A DNA stretch of 64,000 bases from assembly GCA_012295275.1 (NCBI GenBank), contig CM022668.1, positions 9,268,541 through 9,332,540 of the forward strand. Reading direction: 5' to 3'. Under the pieces are notes generated by a model. It saw nothing but the letters and a program-made list of their open reading frames with translations, did not search any database and was not told the DNA's origin. Of this stretch, positions 1 through 14,039 are shown one piece after another. Within the stretch, counting starts at the first letter, position 1, and each line of letters starts with the position of its first letter. Origin of the DNA: Chrysomallon squamiferum. Lineage: Eukaryota > Mollusca > Gastropoda > Neomphalida > Peltospiridae. Position numbers and translations under genes: made by a program.

Positions 1-1193
1 TAATTTCTCATACTTTATATCATAAAATCAGCATTGTTGAAACAGTGAAATTTTTAAACTTTTAAACTTCATATACAGAATATGAGTAAAAAGTGCGATA
101 TAATAACTTCATGAAAAAGGGACATACTCTGTAAAAAAAAAAATTAATATAATTTTTATTTGTTTATCTTTAAAAAATTATGTTTGGTTGCCAAAGGAAG
201 CCAAAAATGACATATAATATAAAATATAAACCAATAATTTTTAATTATATATTGCTGTAATATTATTAGATTTATTGCATAGCAACATAAAAATGTTATA
301 TATTGCTACAATATTACTACAATGTTGTTATATATTCCTGTAATATTATTAGATACATTGCATAGCAACACAAAAATGTTATATATTACTACAATATTAC
401 TACAATGTTGTTATATATTCCTGTAATATTATTAGATACATTGCATGACACTGTAATATTATTGAATATTACTAATATTATGAGACAAGAACTTTGTTCC
501 AGTGATGTTCGGTAATGATATTACCATATTAAAATAACTTTTTATGAAAAAATTTATTATTCTGCCCATTGCTCTAATATGTTTAAAAATTTATTAACAA
601 ATATTGGGTTTTAGTCATTTTGTTTTTTGTATCAGGATAAAATGAGAAATGAAACTTTTTGGTTTTCTCTGAAAAATATTAATTAGCAATAACATTTCTG
701 TTATATATATTTATCTATAAGTCTTATCTACATACATACATACCTTAAACTTGCTGCAGCTATTCTCTGAACTACATGTTAATTCATTAATTAGCAGTAA
801 GGAATAGTTTATATGTACCTTCCCAATAACAGGAGAAAATACATACCATAAAGTTTAATAACAACAGTCATGGCAGGAACAAGAGATTGACCAAACAGTA
901 TACAACTGTTGATTGATCCTGCAGTCTGTCATAATTTGGGTCTACAAAATGTTTAAATCAACAGAGTACTGCTCATATGTGGTATGTTTCATAGATATAT
1001 ATCAGATATATATGCCAATATAAGGTTAAGAATACTGTTTATCACTACTAAATCAATACAGAGACATCTGTGTAATGTTATCAAACACATTATATGTCAC
1101 TATAATTGTCATAATGTCACTGTTATATCAAATGTATTATATGCCACTACATCATATATATTATGTCACTATAACATCAGATACATGCTATTG

Positions 1194-1231
<38 letters not shown>

Positions 1232-1900
1232 GTCACTGCAGTATTACTGGTTATATATTGCTATGTTATCACTGTATATATAATATATGTCATAGTAATA
1301 TTATCAGATACATTATGTCCCTGTAACATCAGATATATTTTACTGTCATAGTATCAGATGTTTTATATGCCATACAAGATGATATACATTGATAATATTA
1401 AAATAATATGCTTACATAAAATAATATGCTGTATTACACTGTAATATTATTATATGTATTGTATACCATTGTAATGTTATTGGTAGCTTGTCAGTGTGAA
1501 ATCAGATATATTTTATAACAATGTTAACATTTACTAGTATATATAATCAGTGTTTCTTATAATGGGTGATTTAGCAGTAATTTTTTTGAAAATATTATAA
1601 TCTTAGATTATATACATAACTAAACAAAATTTCATATTAAACGTGATGTGTAATATCTAAGTCAATATATTGGTTTTTATGTCACTTTTTAAAAATATAA
1701 TATTTAACTAAATGTTCTGATATGTAAATTTATTAACATATATTTAAATATATAATATGTTGGTATATAATACGTAAGTTATTATTTTGATGTATAATAC
1801 ACAGACTGATAATTCAAGGACTGATAGACAAATTATTATTAGGATCAGTTAATATACAAGTAATTCTGATTATGTAATACATACATGCACTGCTATATAT
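1..1900. repeat. AT-rich intergenic DNA with degenerate tandem repeats; no gene seen
   Basis: An 83-bp tandem repeat covers roughly 268-445: the AGAT(A/T)(C/T)ATTGCAT word starts at 268, 351 and 434. From about 1000 to 1500 there are loosely repeated units built on the words TTATATGTCACT and TAATATTATCAGATACAT, and a (TA)n run at about 1201-1225. Short open frames here are repeat-derived and lack splice or domain support. Confidence 0.6.
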
Positions 1901-1919
1901 ATATGTGTGTATGTGTATG

Positions 1920-2135
1920 TTGGTCCAAAAGTAGGTGGACAGTAAATGATAACATTTGTTTTGAGATTACATACACAATTATTAAAAAAAAAAAAAAAAA
2001 AAAGATTAAATTTAAATAATTGTAATTATAAAATTTTAAATAATATAGCACAAATAACATAGTTATAATGAACACCATTGTAATACTATAACCCTAACCC
2101 TAACCCACATACTGTTCATCTACTTTTGGACCATC
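1920..2135. mobile_element. Small TIR element (mariner/Tc1-like MITE) with internal telomere-like repeats
   Basis: Inverted arms lie at 1922-1944 and 2110-2132 and match at 21 of 23 positions. The outer word is GGTCCAAAAGTAGG, a pattern typical of mariner-type terminal repeats. About 165 bp separates the arms. The interior has no transposase frame and consists of poly-A, AT-rich DNA and three exact TAACCC units (2089-2106), so this looks like a non-autonomous element. The left edge beyond the arm is degraded relative to the right (TACAGGAT in reverse complement). Family assignment is inferred from the arms alone. Confidence 0.6.
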
Positions 2136-2139
2136 CTGT

Positions 2140-2944
2140 ATATTAGATGTGTGTGTGAAAATTTATGAAATATGTAATACATAAGTTAACATTTTGTTTC
2201 TGAGTAAATCAAAAATCAGTATCATCATATATAACATACAATATTCTAATTTACAATAATATTATTAAATGTTCACATAGTGTAATACAGGTTAATATTC
2301 TAACATGTAAATCTATATTCTGATTCATAAAATATGTGCAAATGGTCTGATAATGTGTTGCAAATTAATATTCTGATATCAAAGTCTGTATTCTGATACA
2401 GCTTTGAATAATATATATGGAAAACTTCTTAATTTAAATATAACATAACCAGATTGTGAAAACTGTAATATAAGATTTGATATGTAACATCTCTTCTGAT
2501 ATACAGGTTAGTGTTGTGATGAACAAGTTAGTATCAGATACAAATATGATCTAATACATAAGTCAAAATATTCTGATTCAATATAAATAACATTCTGATA
2601 CACACCTGATCTGATGTAATATGTAACTCACTATTTTCATATGCTTCTGATCAAAATGTAATAAGTAAGAAAATATTTTGATATACACCTGATCTGATAC
2701 AATAGCTAACCAAATATTCCCACATGTAATTAATTTTCAGAAATAAAGCTGATCTGATTTTGAATTACATATTACTGTAATATTATTATATATGTAGAGC
2801 ACTGCATTATAATGTTATTACATATTAATAATAAATAGTTCAGTATTCTATCTAATCTGATATGTAAGTAACTATTCTGATAAAATGTTTTATTTATGGC
2901 AGATATCTGTAGAAAGCTGTGCCAAATATGTAAGTAAGAAGTAT

Positions 2945-2975
<31 letters not shown>

Positions 2976-4200
2976 TTTTGGAAGGTGCTTATCGTTAATT
3001 TATTTTTTTAATTTTCTAGTCAGTTATATTGGCTCTTAAAATTATGCTTTTATTAAGATATTTAAACAAATTAAAAATTTTTTAAAAAAATTTAAAATTT
3101 ATTTAAATATTTATTTTCAATAATGATTGTGAAGTATTTATTTATTGGTATTTTTGCTTCTGAATTTATTTTTAAATGATTAAATATTAAAATTTCGTGT
3201 CAATAAAAATGTTCTATGTGCATTTAAAATAAAGACAAATGATTGATGTTAATTAATAAATTATTACATACATTGTTATACTTAAATTAATAACTGATTT
3301 TAAGGTTGGGGGAAATCATGTTCCAACCAAAATTCCAAAATTGATTACCATGGTTTAATTTTTCCTGTTCATTGGAAGGTTTAAATATGTATAATTTATT
3401 GCTGATAATCCAAAACAGTAACACATCACAAGTCTTGAGCAGTTTTCTGTATCTGTTTATACCATAGATGGTGATACATTATGTAAAACATTTATTTTTT
3501 GTTTTTTATTTTGTTTCTCTCTGTTTGTTTGATAAATGAAAACTTATATATTATGACATGTTTGAGTGTAGGTTTTGGATTTTATATTTTTAATTCTAAA
3601 TTTTGATGACTAAATATTAAAATATTTTGTTAGGTTAAGACCATCAGTTGAGCTTTGATTTCAAATATATCTAATTACACACTGAAAAAAATGTGTTTGA
3701 GGTCATTATAAGTTTTTGTAAATAATGTTAAACATAAAATACAATTGTTTATTCAGTATATGCATAAATAATAAAGAAAAGAAAAAAAAAATAGAACAAG
3801 AAAAATTTAAGGATTTTTTAGAGTCAAACATGAAAAAATTACTTAAAAAAAAATTTAAATAAATAAATATACGTAATATTTTTTTACAAAGAATGATAGG
3901 TATTGTAAAGTAAACAAATAAATAAATACCTGTTTACCCAGGCTTTGACTCAGTAAGCAAGTATACAACAGATGTTTGTGCTTTCTCTCTCAAAAACTGC
4001 TTTAACTTTTGTATGAAACATTCTGTTCATACGTAGACACACATTTAAGTCAGACATGTTTAGTATGTATGTAATCAGACTCTTGTTTTAAACTAAGGTA
4101 CATTAGTTTCAGTTTGGCTTCTTGTCATTTATTTTTGTTTTCTTATATTTATTTCAAAATTGATTTTTTAAAATTATTTTTTAAAGATTTTTTGGTTATT
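2140..4200. other. AT-rich intergenic stretch, no gene recognised
   Basis: Degenerate repeats built on TCTGATATGTAA and CTGATCTGATA words occupy about 2200-2900, and a (TTTA)n run sits at about 2943-2982. The rest is unstructured AT-rich sequence without domain-bearing frames. Confidence 0.5.
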
Positions 4201-4401
4201 ATGATCATTCTTCTTCTTCTTTGTCTTCTTCTTCTTCTTCTTATTATTATTGGCATATAATCATTTCTTTGTATTAAAAACCCCATTTAATTGAACTGGA
4301 TATGTGAAAAAGATACAAAGTTAAAATAGAATTCTTTTATATTTATATACCCTAAAAATATTTTTAAAAAAAGAAGAAAAGATGTAGAAAAAGGAAAAAG
4401 A

Positions 4402-4447
<46 letters not shown>

Positions 4448-5156
4448 AACACGAAAAGAAATTGAAGATTAAGAATATTAAAGACAACTTGAAATTTGTT
4501 AATTTTTTTATTTATTTTCAAGCTTGGTAATGATTATTAAATGTCCTTTCAATGCTAAGTACGTGAAATATTAATATTTATAACACATGCAGAGAAAACT
4601 ATACTTCATTTGTGTCTAGTCATTCAAAACCATTTTTATATTTATTTATTTATTATTTTTACTGTCATATTTACACATGCAGTATTGCTATAACCTTTCA
4701 ATTTGTATAGTTTTATATATAATGTGTATCATGTATTGCATTGTTCTGATTCATTATATTTTCAATACACTTAAGACTGAAAATATATATATATATATAT
4801 ATGTATAATTATCCATGAATTATGAAAACCATTGCTATATTTGTTTCTTTTCTCAGTTGTAGTATAAGTCTGCTTCCATTTTGATATAAGAATATATAAA
4901 ACATTTATTATTTATTATTAATATGTATTTGTTTTTTTTTTTTTTTTTTTTTTTAAATCTTTGAGGACAATTTATATGAATTAAACAAAATGAGATTATT
5001 TCAATGTCAAAAGAAAGAAAAGAAAATGTCAAGCAGAGAATATCTGTTGCCAAAAATATTTCTACTTTTTAGATTTTTTTATTATTATAACTTTTTTTTT
5101 TTTAGCACAGATTTTATACCTTATGTATGCAGATATAAAAGGCATGCATATATAAA

Positions 5157-5193
<37 letters not shown>

Positions 5194-5475
5194 TTTATGA
5201 TAGTTATTTTTATTTCACTTCCTAGATGCATATTTGAAAGATAGGTCATGTTTTCCAAATTTTATAACATTAAATTATTTTTATATAGTATTAGTATTAT
5301 TTTATTATTATTATTATTATTATTGTTATTATTATTATTATTATAGATGTTATTGTAATCTATGTTTGATTATGTTATTATTGTAGCTATTATTTTTATT
5401 AATCATTACTATTATTATTATTACAATTATTATTATTACTATTACTACTACTATTATTATTATTATTATTATTAT

Positions 5476-5568
<93 letters not shown>

Positions 5569-6296
5569 TGACATTCTGCTAGATAAACTTAGATTTGTAA
5601 CCCATGCATTCCACACTTAGCATAATTCCACATTTTAGAATGACTTCCATTCCAGTAGCAAAAATTCCTTAGTGTAAGCTGTCTGTCTGTCTGTCTGTCT
5701 GTCTCTAACGTCCCATTTTTATTTTATTTTTTCAATTTCCAAAAAATCCATTTTATAGTAGTTACGAAATTGTTTTCTAACCAAGAGTTTTTAAAAAAGA
5801 AAAAAGGAGATGAAAAATATCAGAGTAAAAATCAAAAAGTAAATAAACAAAAAAACAGAGATGTATAAATTCAAAAACTGCATGTTCAGAGATTATGTAT
5901 ATATATATATACAGGCACCATTAAAGAAATTATGTCGTATAAGTTTGGTTATTATTACTATTACTGTCACTATATTTTATTATTATTATTATTACTATTA
6001 TTATATTTTATTATTAATGTTGTTATTGTTATTATTTATTTATTATTATTATTATTATGATATATTGATATTACAGACATCAATTTTTGGTTTATTACTA
6101 TTATTCATTTATTAATTATCATAGTTATTTTTGAATATTTATAAAATAAAACCATTATAAATTTGGGGTTTGTTGTTACTATTATTACTATTTATTATTA
6201 TTGTTGACATTTATTTCTATTTGTTATTGCCACAGTTATTTTTATTATTCTTGATGTCACTATTATGTTTTTTTGTGTGGGTTTTTCGTGGGGATA

Positions 6297-6335
<39 letters not shown>

Positions 6336-6400
6336 AAAAGATAATGAAATTACAAAGAGTTGGAAAACATTACCATGTAATAACAATTCTTATAATATTA
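4200..6400. repeat. Cluster of (TTA)n/(TAC)n/(CA)n microsatellites
   Basis: Trinucleotide tracts occur at about 4405-4443 (TAA), 5300-5345 (TTA), 5403-5570 (TTA grading into TAC and back to TTA), 5975-6060 and 6298-6335. A (CA)n tract lies at about 5161-5192, a poly-T at about 4930-4954 and (TCTG)n at about 5680-5703. The poly-Tyr, poly-Leu or poly-Ile frames here are artefacts of the repeats. Confidence 0.85.
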
Positions 6401-6734
6401 TAAGCCAGTCATATTCAGTATACCAACCTATATTCTAGTAGACACAAGTTGTCAAACTAAAGTTTTCCATAGAGCTTAGAAATCAATCTGCTTACCTGTA
6501 GTAGAAAGAATATCCAAGGTTTTGACCACTGGACAAATTCTTCCAAGATGGTGGCCAACACTGTATATAGTGGACACTGAACTAGAGCTGTATCCATTGT
6601 ATCCAGATTGTTGGCATGTGTACACAGTGGACAGTGACTAACAGTGAATTATAGTAATGACCAGTATGTCTAGTGAATATAGAGAATGGTACTTAACAAT
6701 CTCTGATACACTGTAACGTACTGCATCCTGATGT

Positions 6735-7000
6735 TTAACAGTGTTTATACCTTCTTGACCAGTATATTCATGTTCTCAACACTGTGTATACTGGACACTT
6801 TCTTAACCTGTATGTTCAGGTTTTTGACACTGTGCATTCTGGACACTTTCTTGACCAGTATATTCAGGTTTCTGACACTTTGTATTTTGGACACTTTCTT
6901 AACCAGTATATTCAGCTTTTTGACACTAGTTATAATGGACACTTTCTCAACCAGTATATCCATGTTCTTGACGATGTTGTGGACACTTTTAGAACTGTTC
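6735..7000. repeat. 48-bp minisatellite, about five units
   Basis: The word GGACACTTTCT recurs at 6793, 6841, 6889 and 6937 (48-bp spacing) and again near 6981. Units read roughly GGACACTTTCTTRACC followed by AGTATATTCAGG and TTTTTGACACT. Because 48 is a multiple of three, long frames stay open on both strands. Weaker copies of GTGGACA continue upstream to about 6560. No coding role is supported. Confidence 0.8.
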
Positions 7001-7039
7001 ATCCTTGCAGCAGTATTTCAGAAATATATAAAATAAGAA

Positions 7040-10000
7040 AAGGTTGGACCTTATTAATGTGACAGAAGCTAGTTCATGGCTTCCAATGGTTATAATGAAT
7101 TGACAGGCCTATAATATAATAATAATAATAATAATAATGGTAATGATAATCATAATATTGGTGTCACTTTATTTGAAATAATCTAGTTATTAAAAAGGAA
7201 AGAAAATGAACAAAACATGTTATAGTTAGTTCTTTTCACAACCAGAAATCAATAATGTATATTATTTTGTGGCAAATCTCTGAAGGTGATATTTTTGGTT
7301 CACACTTTCTATGTTTTTATTAGATATAAATTACTCTATTGAGCTAGCTGAATAAAAATAACTTTATAACTGGTTTTCTGGGGTCTTGTACTATCTAGGT
7401 ATACGAGTTAAAAATAATTTTTATTTATTTATTTTGTACATAAACTGATTTATTACATTTTTAAAAATTATTATTATTATTATTACTATTTCAAAAATTT
7501 ATGATTCAGATAAACTTTCTTTTGACATGAATTATTTGTAAAAAAAAAAAAAATATTTTTAGTATTATACGCACATATTGAATAAAAATCTGTATCATTG
7601 GAAGCATTCTTATAAGACTTGTTCAGAGAGAGAGAGAGAGAGAATGAATGAATGAGGTCCAGGAAACTATAGAGTGGAGGATATGATAATCCCTACAAAT
7701 AAAAGTTACATGTATCAGAATTAAAAACCAGAGATTATTATTATTATTTAAATCCTTATGGGGTTATTGAGTATATAGTGAACATAATTTTTTTTTTTAT
7801 GTGTATGAGAAAATATAGAATATCTGTAGGGAGGCATAAAAACAATAAGTGAAAATTAATAAAAATAAATATAAATTAAGAGCTGAAACCCTCCACAAAA
7901 TCCTGGGACCAGACTGGAATGTGTATTCTGTTTTCTTTATTAATACACTATTCATGTATTGTTTTTTGTTTCTTTGTGTTGCCACTTGAAGCCAAATAAT
8001 ATTTTATAATCTTTTTCATTACTTCTGTTACTTGTCTTAACAACATCTGTGTTCTTAATTTTGTAGTATATTTTCCAGAATTGCTTAGACTTGCCAAGCA
8101 TTTATGTCATAATTTTGAAATTTATTTTTTTTGTCTCTTTTTTTGTTTTTGTTTCTTGCCAGCTGAGTTGTGTTGGTTTCATACTGAGTGTGTTTATGTA
8201 AATATAGGTTGTGTATCTGTAACAGTAGAAAAGCTTCAAAACACCAAAGTTCAAACTTGTGATGTGTTTTATTTTAATTCAGCTAATTAATCAAATCTTT
8301 AATAATAAAAAATTAAAATAAAATTGTCTGTATTTATTTTATTTTATGTATATATATATATATTAAACATCATTTATTTGTTTACTTCATTTTATTATTT
8401 AATTATTTATTTAATTATTTATTAGTATTTGTTTTTAGCTGACAACACATACATTCACACAAACATACATATAGACACACAAGAGGAACATCTGCAAGAA
8501 AAGAAAAACAGCCTTAAGTTAAATAATCATAATCAGCAAAAATACTCCAATAAATCCATCAAATCTGAAATAAATTCATTCCTGGAACAAACTCCACACA
8601 ACTATATTCAGATCTTGTTGCTGGTCTATTAAATAAAAACATATCAATGTTGAAACAAAACCTCAATGAAGCTGAATTTTGAAACGTTTTGATTGTTCTG
8701 TGAACAGAATTCTGAAACAATGTCTACTGTCCACAAAAAATCTCAACTGAACTGATTTTTTAAACATTCTTTTCAGTCTAAATAAGATTTTGAAAGTTTC
8801 AAGTTCACTCAGTCTGAACTGGTTGCTTCTAAATATTTCTTATTCAGTGATTTGTAGTAAAAGTTACTATTCACTTCAGAGAACTGCAGTTGGTATCTTG
8901 TGATCTACAGCGAGGGACTCTTGGTATCAACTATCAGAGGAAAGGTTTGGATGACCATGTTTGGGAGCCCCATTTATACAACCTGTCTAGTTTAATGGTA
9001 CAAAAAGCTGAAGATTTTGTCATGATATTCATTAATGTGGCAGAAACAGTGAATGTAAGGACCAGCTATAATTATTCTTATTTATTGGCTGATTTTGCAC
9101 ATAATGACACTATTCCATGTTGCACTGTCTGTTATTTTTATTATTATCATAAGCTGATGCATCTATTACCTGAGTGGAGTGTATAACACAAATACTGTGT
9201 TATATGAAAGAGTAGCCAGTCTGATGAATGGACAAGGATTGGGTATATCAAATTTCCACATAGGAAAACATTTTCAGTATTCAACTTCATCTGACAATAT
9301 ATAATTCTAAAATTAGTGGACAGTGATTATTAACATATGGATAAGATATTTTGAGTGAAATAGTTTATCTATAGATTAATAGTATAAGAATCCATATGCA
9401 TGTTTCAAATATTTCAAATATTACAATTTTAGTTATCTGCTTTCAGTAGTCTGCAGTGAAATAATTTTAACATCATTTTAGGTTTGCCATAAACAAGTGA
9501 ATTGCTTGTGTCTTTTTATAATATTTATATGTATACATGTATTGCTTTCACATATACCTGAAAAATAAAAATTCAAAATTTTTTCTAAGCCTTATTACAT
9601 GATCTATCAAGAACACCTGCTCTGGGTTTTTTTTAACAAGAACTGTAAGTAAACCATAACTTTAAAATATATATTATTTTTGTTTTTTAGTAATTCAGTA
9701 ACTTTCACATGTATATGAAATGCAGTTTGACCTGCCACAAATCCTTCAACATAAAACAGAAAAATTTAAATTATATTTTTATACAACATGGTATACAATA
9801 AACTGTATCATATTGTATGCTACAAACTATCATAAATTATATGATACAGGCAATAACGTTGCATGTGTTATATTTTGAATCAACACACTGTCTCAAACTG
9901 TGTATCAACACACAAATTGTATTAAAGAATGCCACAAACTACATCACACAAACAACAGTAATATTTGAGAATTATTTTCTTTTCTTATTCTGTTTATGTC

Positions 10001-11782
10001 CATCATACACTGAAATGATTCATACTTTGTGTATTAACAAACTTTATCACGGAAATTATCACACAAACTAAAATACTAATATTTGTGAACTTATTTTATT
10101 TTCTTATTCTCTTTATTTCCATTTATCTCTCATTGTATATCTGACTTGAAATGATTCATCATTTGATATTAATAAACTTTATGACAAAGGCAAAAATAAA
10201 ACCCTGCAACATTAGTAATATTTGAAAACATTTTCATTTTTTTTTCTTTTTCTCTTTCTGTCTCTGTTGAAATCATTTTTGTCTCTCTTTTTCATTAGCA
10301 TCTCTTCGAGAAAAAAAATATAATAAATAGGTATTAGCTTTAAATATGAGTTTTAAATTAATTTCAGCTTTTGGATTTGTAGTTAGAATATGCATGAGAG
10401 AGAGAGCATGTGTATCTTGTATGTGTGTTTTTGAATAAAGTATTCATTTTTCACTTGTCACATATTCCTAATGCCATAAATGCATAAAAGCTCATTTTTA
10501 TATTATAGGAATTATATAATAAGTAAATAAATAAAATAACATATGGTAATGTCTAACCCTTGCTGAATACAAAACGGTGTAAGTTCATTAATCAAGTGGT
10601 AAATGAATTAAGTAGTCCTACTAGACAAGGCTTTATAAAGTAAAGTCAGTCATATTATAGAAAGACAAAAAATTAAAAATAAATACTATATGTTAATAAA
10701 TATAATATAAATAATTTTGTAATTTCACATAACAGAGATCAGTATATTTCAGTACAAGTGTGTGTGTGTGTGTCTATATCTGTATCTAAAAAAATATATT
10801 GAATTAAAACATTTAAAGTATAGAATCAACTTGGAAGTAAACTGTACTGGATGTTCACTAAAAGTGTTTTGATATATCAGCTCCAGTGAGGTGAATGTAT
10901 ATTTTCTTGTACAAATAATCACAAAATGTATTTGACAGGTGTTGATTTTAAACTGTAGTAAGTATATAAAAATAAACAGCAAAAATTAATGTTGGATAAT
11001 AGTTATTATAGGAGAAAAACAACAAACTTGTACAACATACAATAAATGGTAAGGCACTGGCTGGAAATGACAGAAGTCTAGAGATTGTTCCAGTGAATCT
11101 GGTTTTAAAAAATGGTATGGGAAAAAAAGAACAAAAACAACAACAAAAAAGGAATAATAAATAAATAAAAGAATAATAATTAAAAATTAGTAAATAATAT
11201 AATAATAATAATAGCAACAACAACAATAACAATTAACAAAAATAAATAAATAAATGTTTAAACAGGTTTAAAAGCAATGTTATTTACAGATTTATGGCTT
11301 TATCAACAAGAAGTATGCTACTTTTCATTCTGTGTCTCTTAGCATACTGTGACAGAATTTCTTTCCCAGTATGTCTAAATAAATGTTTGACAGTTAGAAA
11401 GTAAGTACTGTGTCAGTTTATTTAATTAGTAACTTGGGTTTGTAAGTGTGTTTCTACATGTGAATTAACACTTGAATTATTTGTGTACATGTGTGAATTA
11501 ATAGATTTAGTTATTCATGTTTCTGTGTTTGTGAATTAATAGATGCAGTTAGTAACTAGTATTTGTGTTTGTGTGTGATGTGTTAATATATTTAATTTGT
11601 TATTTGTTTTATGTGAAAGGAATAATATATCCATGGTTTACCCTTACAGTGAATTAAGTTTATCAGTTTCGTTGCTTACTGATTTGTTTTTAAAATTTAT
11701 TATTGGATTATTTATTGGTATCTCCATGAATCCATGTATCTATTTACCTGTCTGTCTGTCTGTCTGTCTGTCTGTGTGTCTG

Positions 11783-11815
<33 letters not shown>

Positions 11816-13000
11816 ATGTATGTATCTACCTCTCTGTCTGTCTTTACTAAGTATTTATTCATAGAATTCTGTAGCAAAACATTTTTTAATTGTAAAATAG
11901 GAAAACGTTTGATGGCTGTATTTCCAAATGTGGGAAAGTAAGTGAAAGTCATTAGTCTCTCTATTTTGGTGTTCTGCTGGTCTGTCTGTCTTATTTTTCT
12001 CTATCTGTTTGTGCTTGTCTGGCTCTCAATTTATCTATATACATCTGCCTGTTGATATTTATATATCTCTCTACTGGTATATTAATATTTATTTTATATT
12101 TTGTCTGTTATGAAACTTTGTCTAATGCTTGTATTATTATTTCTGTTCATACGTTATTTGCTGTTTTCAGTTTAAGCGAGATACAGATTTCCATGAGAAA
12201 ACTGGACCAGACAAAAATTAAATGTAACTGAGTAAAGATGAATAATTCTGTAAACTGCAGTGCTTCTTTACAGAACTTCTAAACATATAAATCTGTATGT
12301 TACAGATGCAGTATTTGTGAAAGGTGTTGATTTGGTTTCATGGAATCATTGAAATCACATCCCAATCAATAAATCTAGGTTTATTAATATAAATGCATTA
12401 AAATAAAATATTTTTTTTTTTACCAGAGTAACAAAGTTTGTTATATTTATTAGAGTTCATTCCATATATTACATCTAAAATCGTTATCATTTATAATACA
12501 GAACCCTTTTCATATTTGTTTATAAATCCTTATTATATATAATTTAAAATTGTTATTACAAATAATTTGTCCCTTATACAATACAGAACCTTATTCACAT
12601 CTATAAATCCTTATTAAAACCATTATCACATATGTATTTAAAGTCTTTATCGTATGCAATCTAAAACAGTTGTTACACCTTTCAGTCTACCCAGGTCTGT
12701 CTAGCGTTCAATAAATTTAGTATAATTAAGTTGAATTTTCTGTTATATTTAAAACAAAACACTGACAGAAAACATTTACACTGTAACTAGTTGTTTATTT
12801 GAAGTTATTTCTTTACTTGTATTTACGTCACAGTGTAAGTTTTACTTCAAGCATTATGAAATATTCTTCTCATTCTACTCGCAGGGTAATAGAAAATAAA
12901 TAATTAAATAACATTAATAACAACTATAATAATAACTAATAACAACAAGGACAACAACAACAGCAGTAATAATAATAACATAACAATAATAATAAAACTA
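7040..13000. other. Gene-poor intergenic sequence
   Basis: This is mostly AT-rich unique sequence with small simple repeats: (GA)n at about 7627-7643, TTA/TAA runs, (TG)n at about 10759-10772, and (TGTC)n then (TATC)n at about 11753-11813. Apart from the weak exon candidate at 8890-9054, no frame has recognisable domains. Confidence 0.4.
8890..9054 (+). CDS. Possible isolated coding exon, unknown product
   Basis: A 165-nt segment stays open for 55 codons. It is preceded by an acceptor-like CTGCAG and followed by a donor-like GTAAGG. The composition is more balanced than its surroundings, and the translation (starting LVSCDLQRG) is not low complexity. I do not recognise the protein, the polypyrimidine tract is weak and no partner exon was found, so this may be chance. 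Confidence 0.18.
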
Positions 13001-13059
13001 ATAACGTAAAATTTCAGTAGATGACAACTTACTGAATATGAAAAATAAATGCTGTGTTG

Positions 13060-13411
13060 TCAAACTAAAGGCGGCCTGTCCAATTACTCGACTGATAATA
13101 TGAAGTCATAATCGTAAACATTGTACTGGAATTTCTTCCTTGTTTCCGGTATGTTATTGAACTGTTATCTCGACTTTTTGATAAATAACATCTGTGACTG
13201 AAATACTACTACAACAACAACAGCAGCTGCAGCAACATGATTATGACATTTGCCAAATAAGAAACTCTTAAGTAAATTTTGCATTAGTGGGAGGTAATCA
13301 CAATACAAAAGTTAATTGAAAAATAAAATTAGTATCAGCCTGTGATTCCCGAAACTGATAATAGTTTATGAATTTCTTTATAAAGATACTTCACTAGTAT
13401 CGAATAATGGC

Positions 13412-13444
<33 letters not shown>

Positions 13445-13600
13445 AACAGGAAGAAAAAAGAAAAAAAAAAAAAGAAAATATAGAAAATTGAAACCTACAA
13501 GAAGACTTTGCCAGAGATAGGTTCTTGCGTCAAACAAGAACGCTACGTCACAGTAGCGTGGATCACGTGATTGTTTTGTTTTGCAGATATTTTCTTACAT
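13060..13600. promoter_or_regulatory. Possible promoter block with CRE and E-box words
   Basis: CpG dinucleotides are more frequent here than in the AT-rich surroundings. At 13541-13558 an interrupted palindrome (CGCTAC, six bases, GTAGCG) contains ACGTCA, a CRE half site. The E-box CACGTG follows at 13564-13569. No attached gene could be identified on either side, so direction and target are unknown. Confidence 0.25.
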
Positions 13601-14004
13601 GCAACACAAACTAAACAGAATAATGTATTGGAACATTTGTAGGCCTATACCAGTTATATAAGTTTAATTTGTTTTGGCGTTTTAAATAGAAATAACATCT
13701 GATATAAAATGACTGTCAAACTCGTGACAGCAGAATATTAATAATAATTCTAACATCAAGAATTAATATTTAATTGAAGTCCGAGTTTACTGTGTTATGA
13801 TGATAATCATCATTATTTTATGTATTAATTTATTTTCATCACATAAATATAAAATATTTTGGCTGATATTCTAAATTTATTAACTGCGGGCACAACTATA
13901 ATAAGGTCAGACTTCAGGGATAAAACAAATTTAGAATATTATCCATTATGATTCCAAGTCCGTATATGGAATAAAGAGTGCATGTTGCCAACAATATTTT
14001 TAAA

Positions 14005-14039
<35 letters not shown>

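Noticed and set aside
5350-5616. Poly-Tyr, poly-Ile and poly-Val frames
   Set aside because: They are trinucleotide microsatellite translations.
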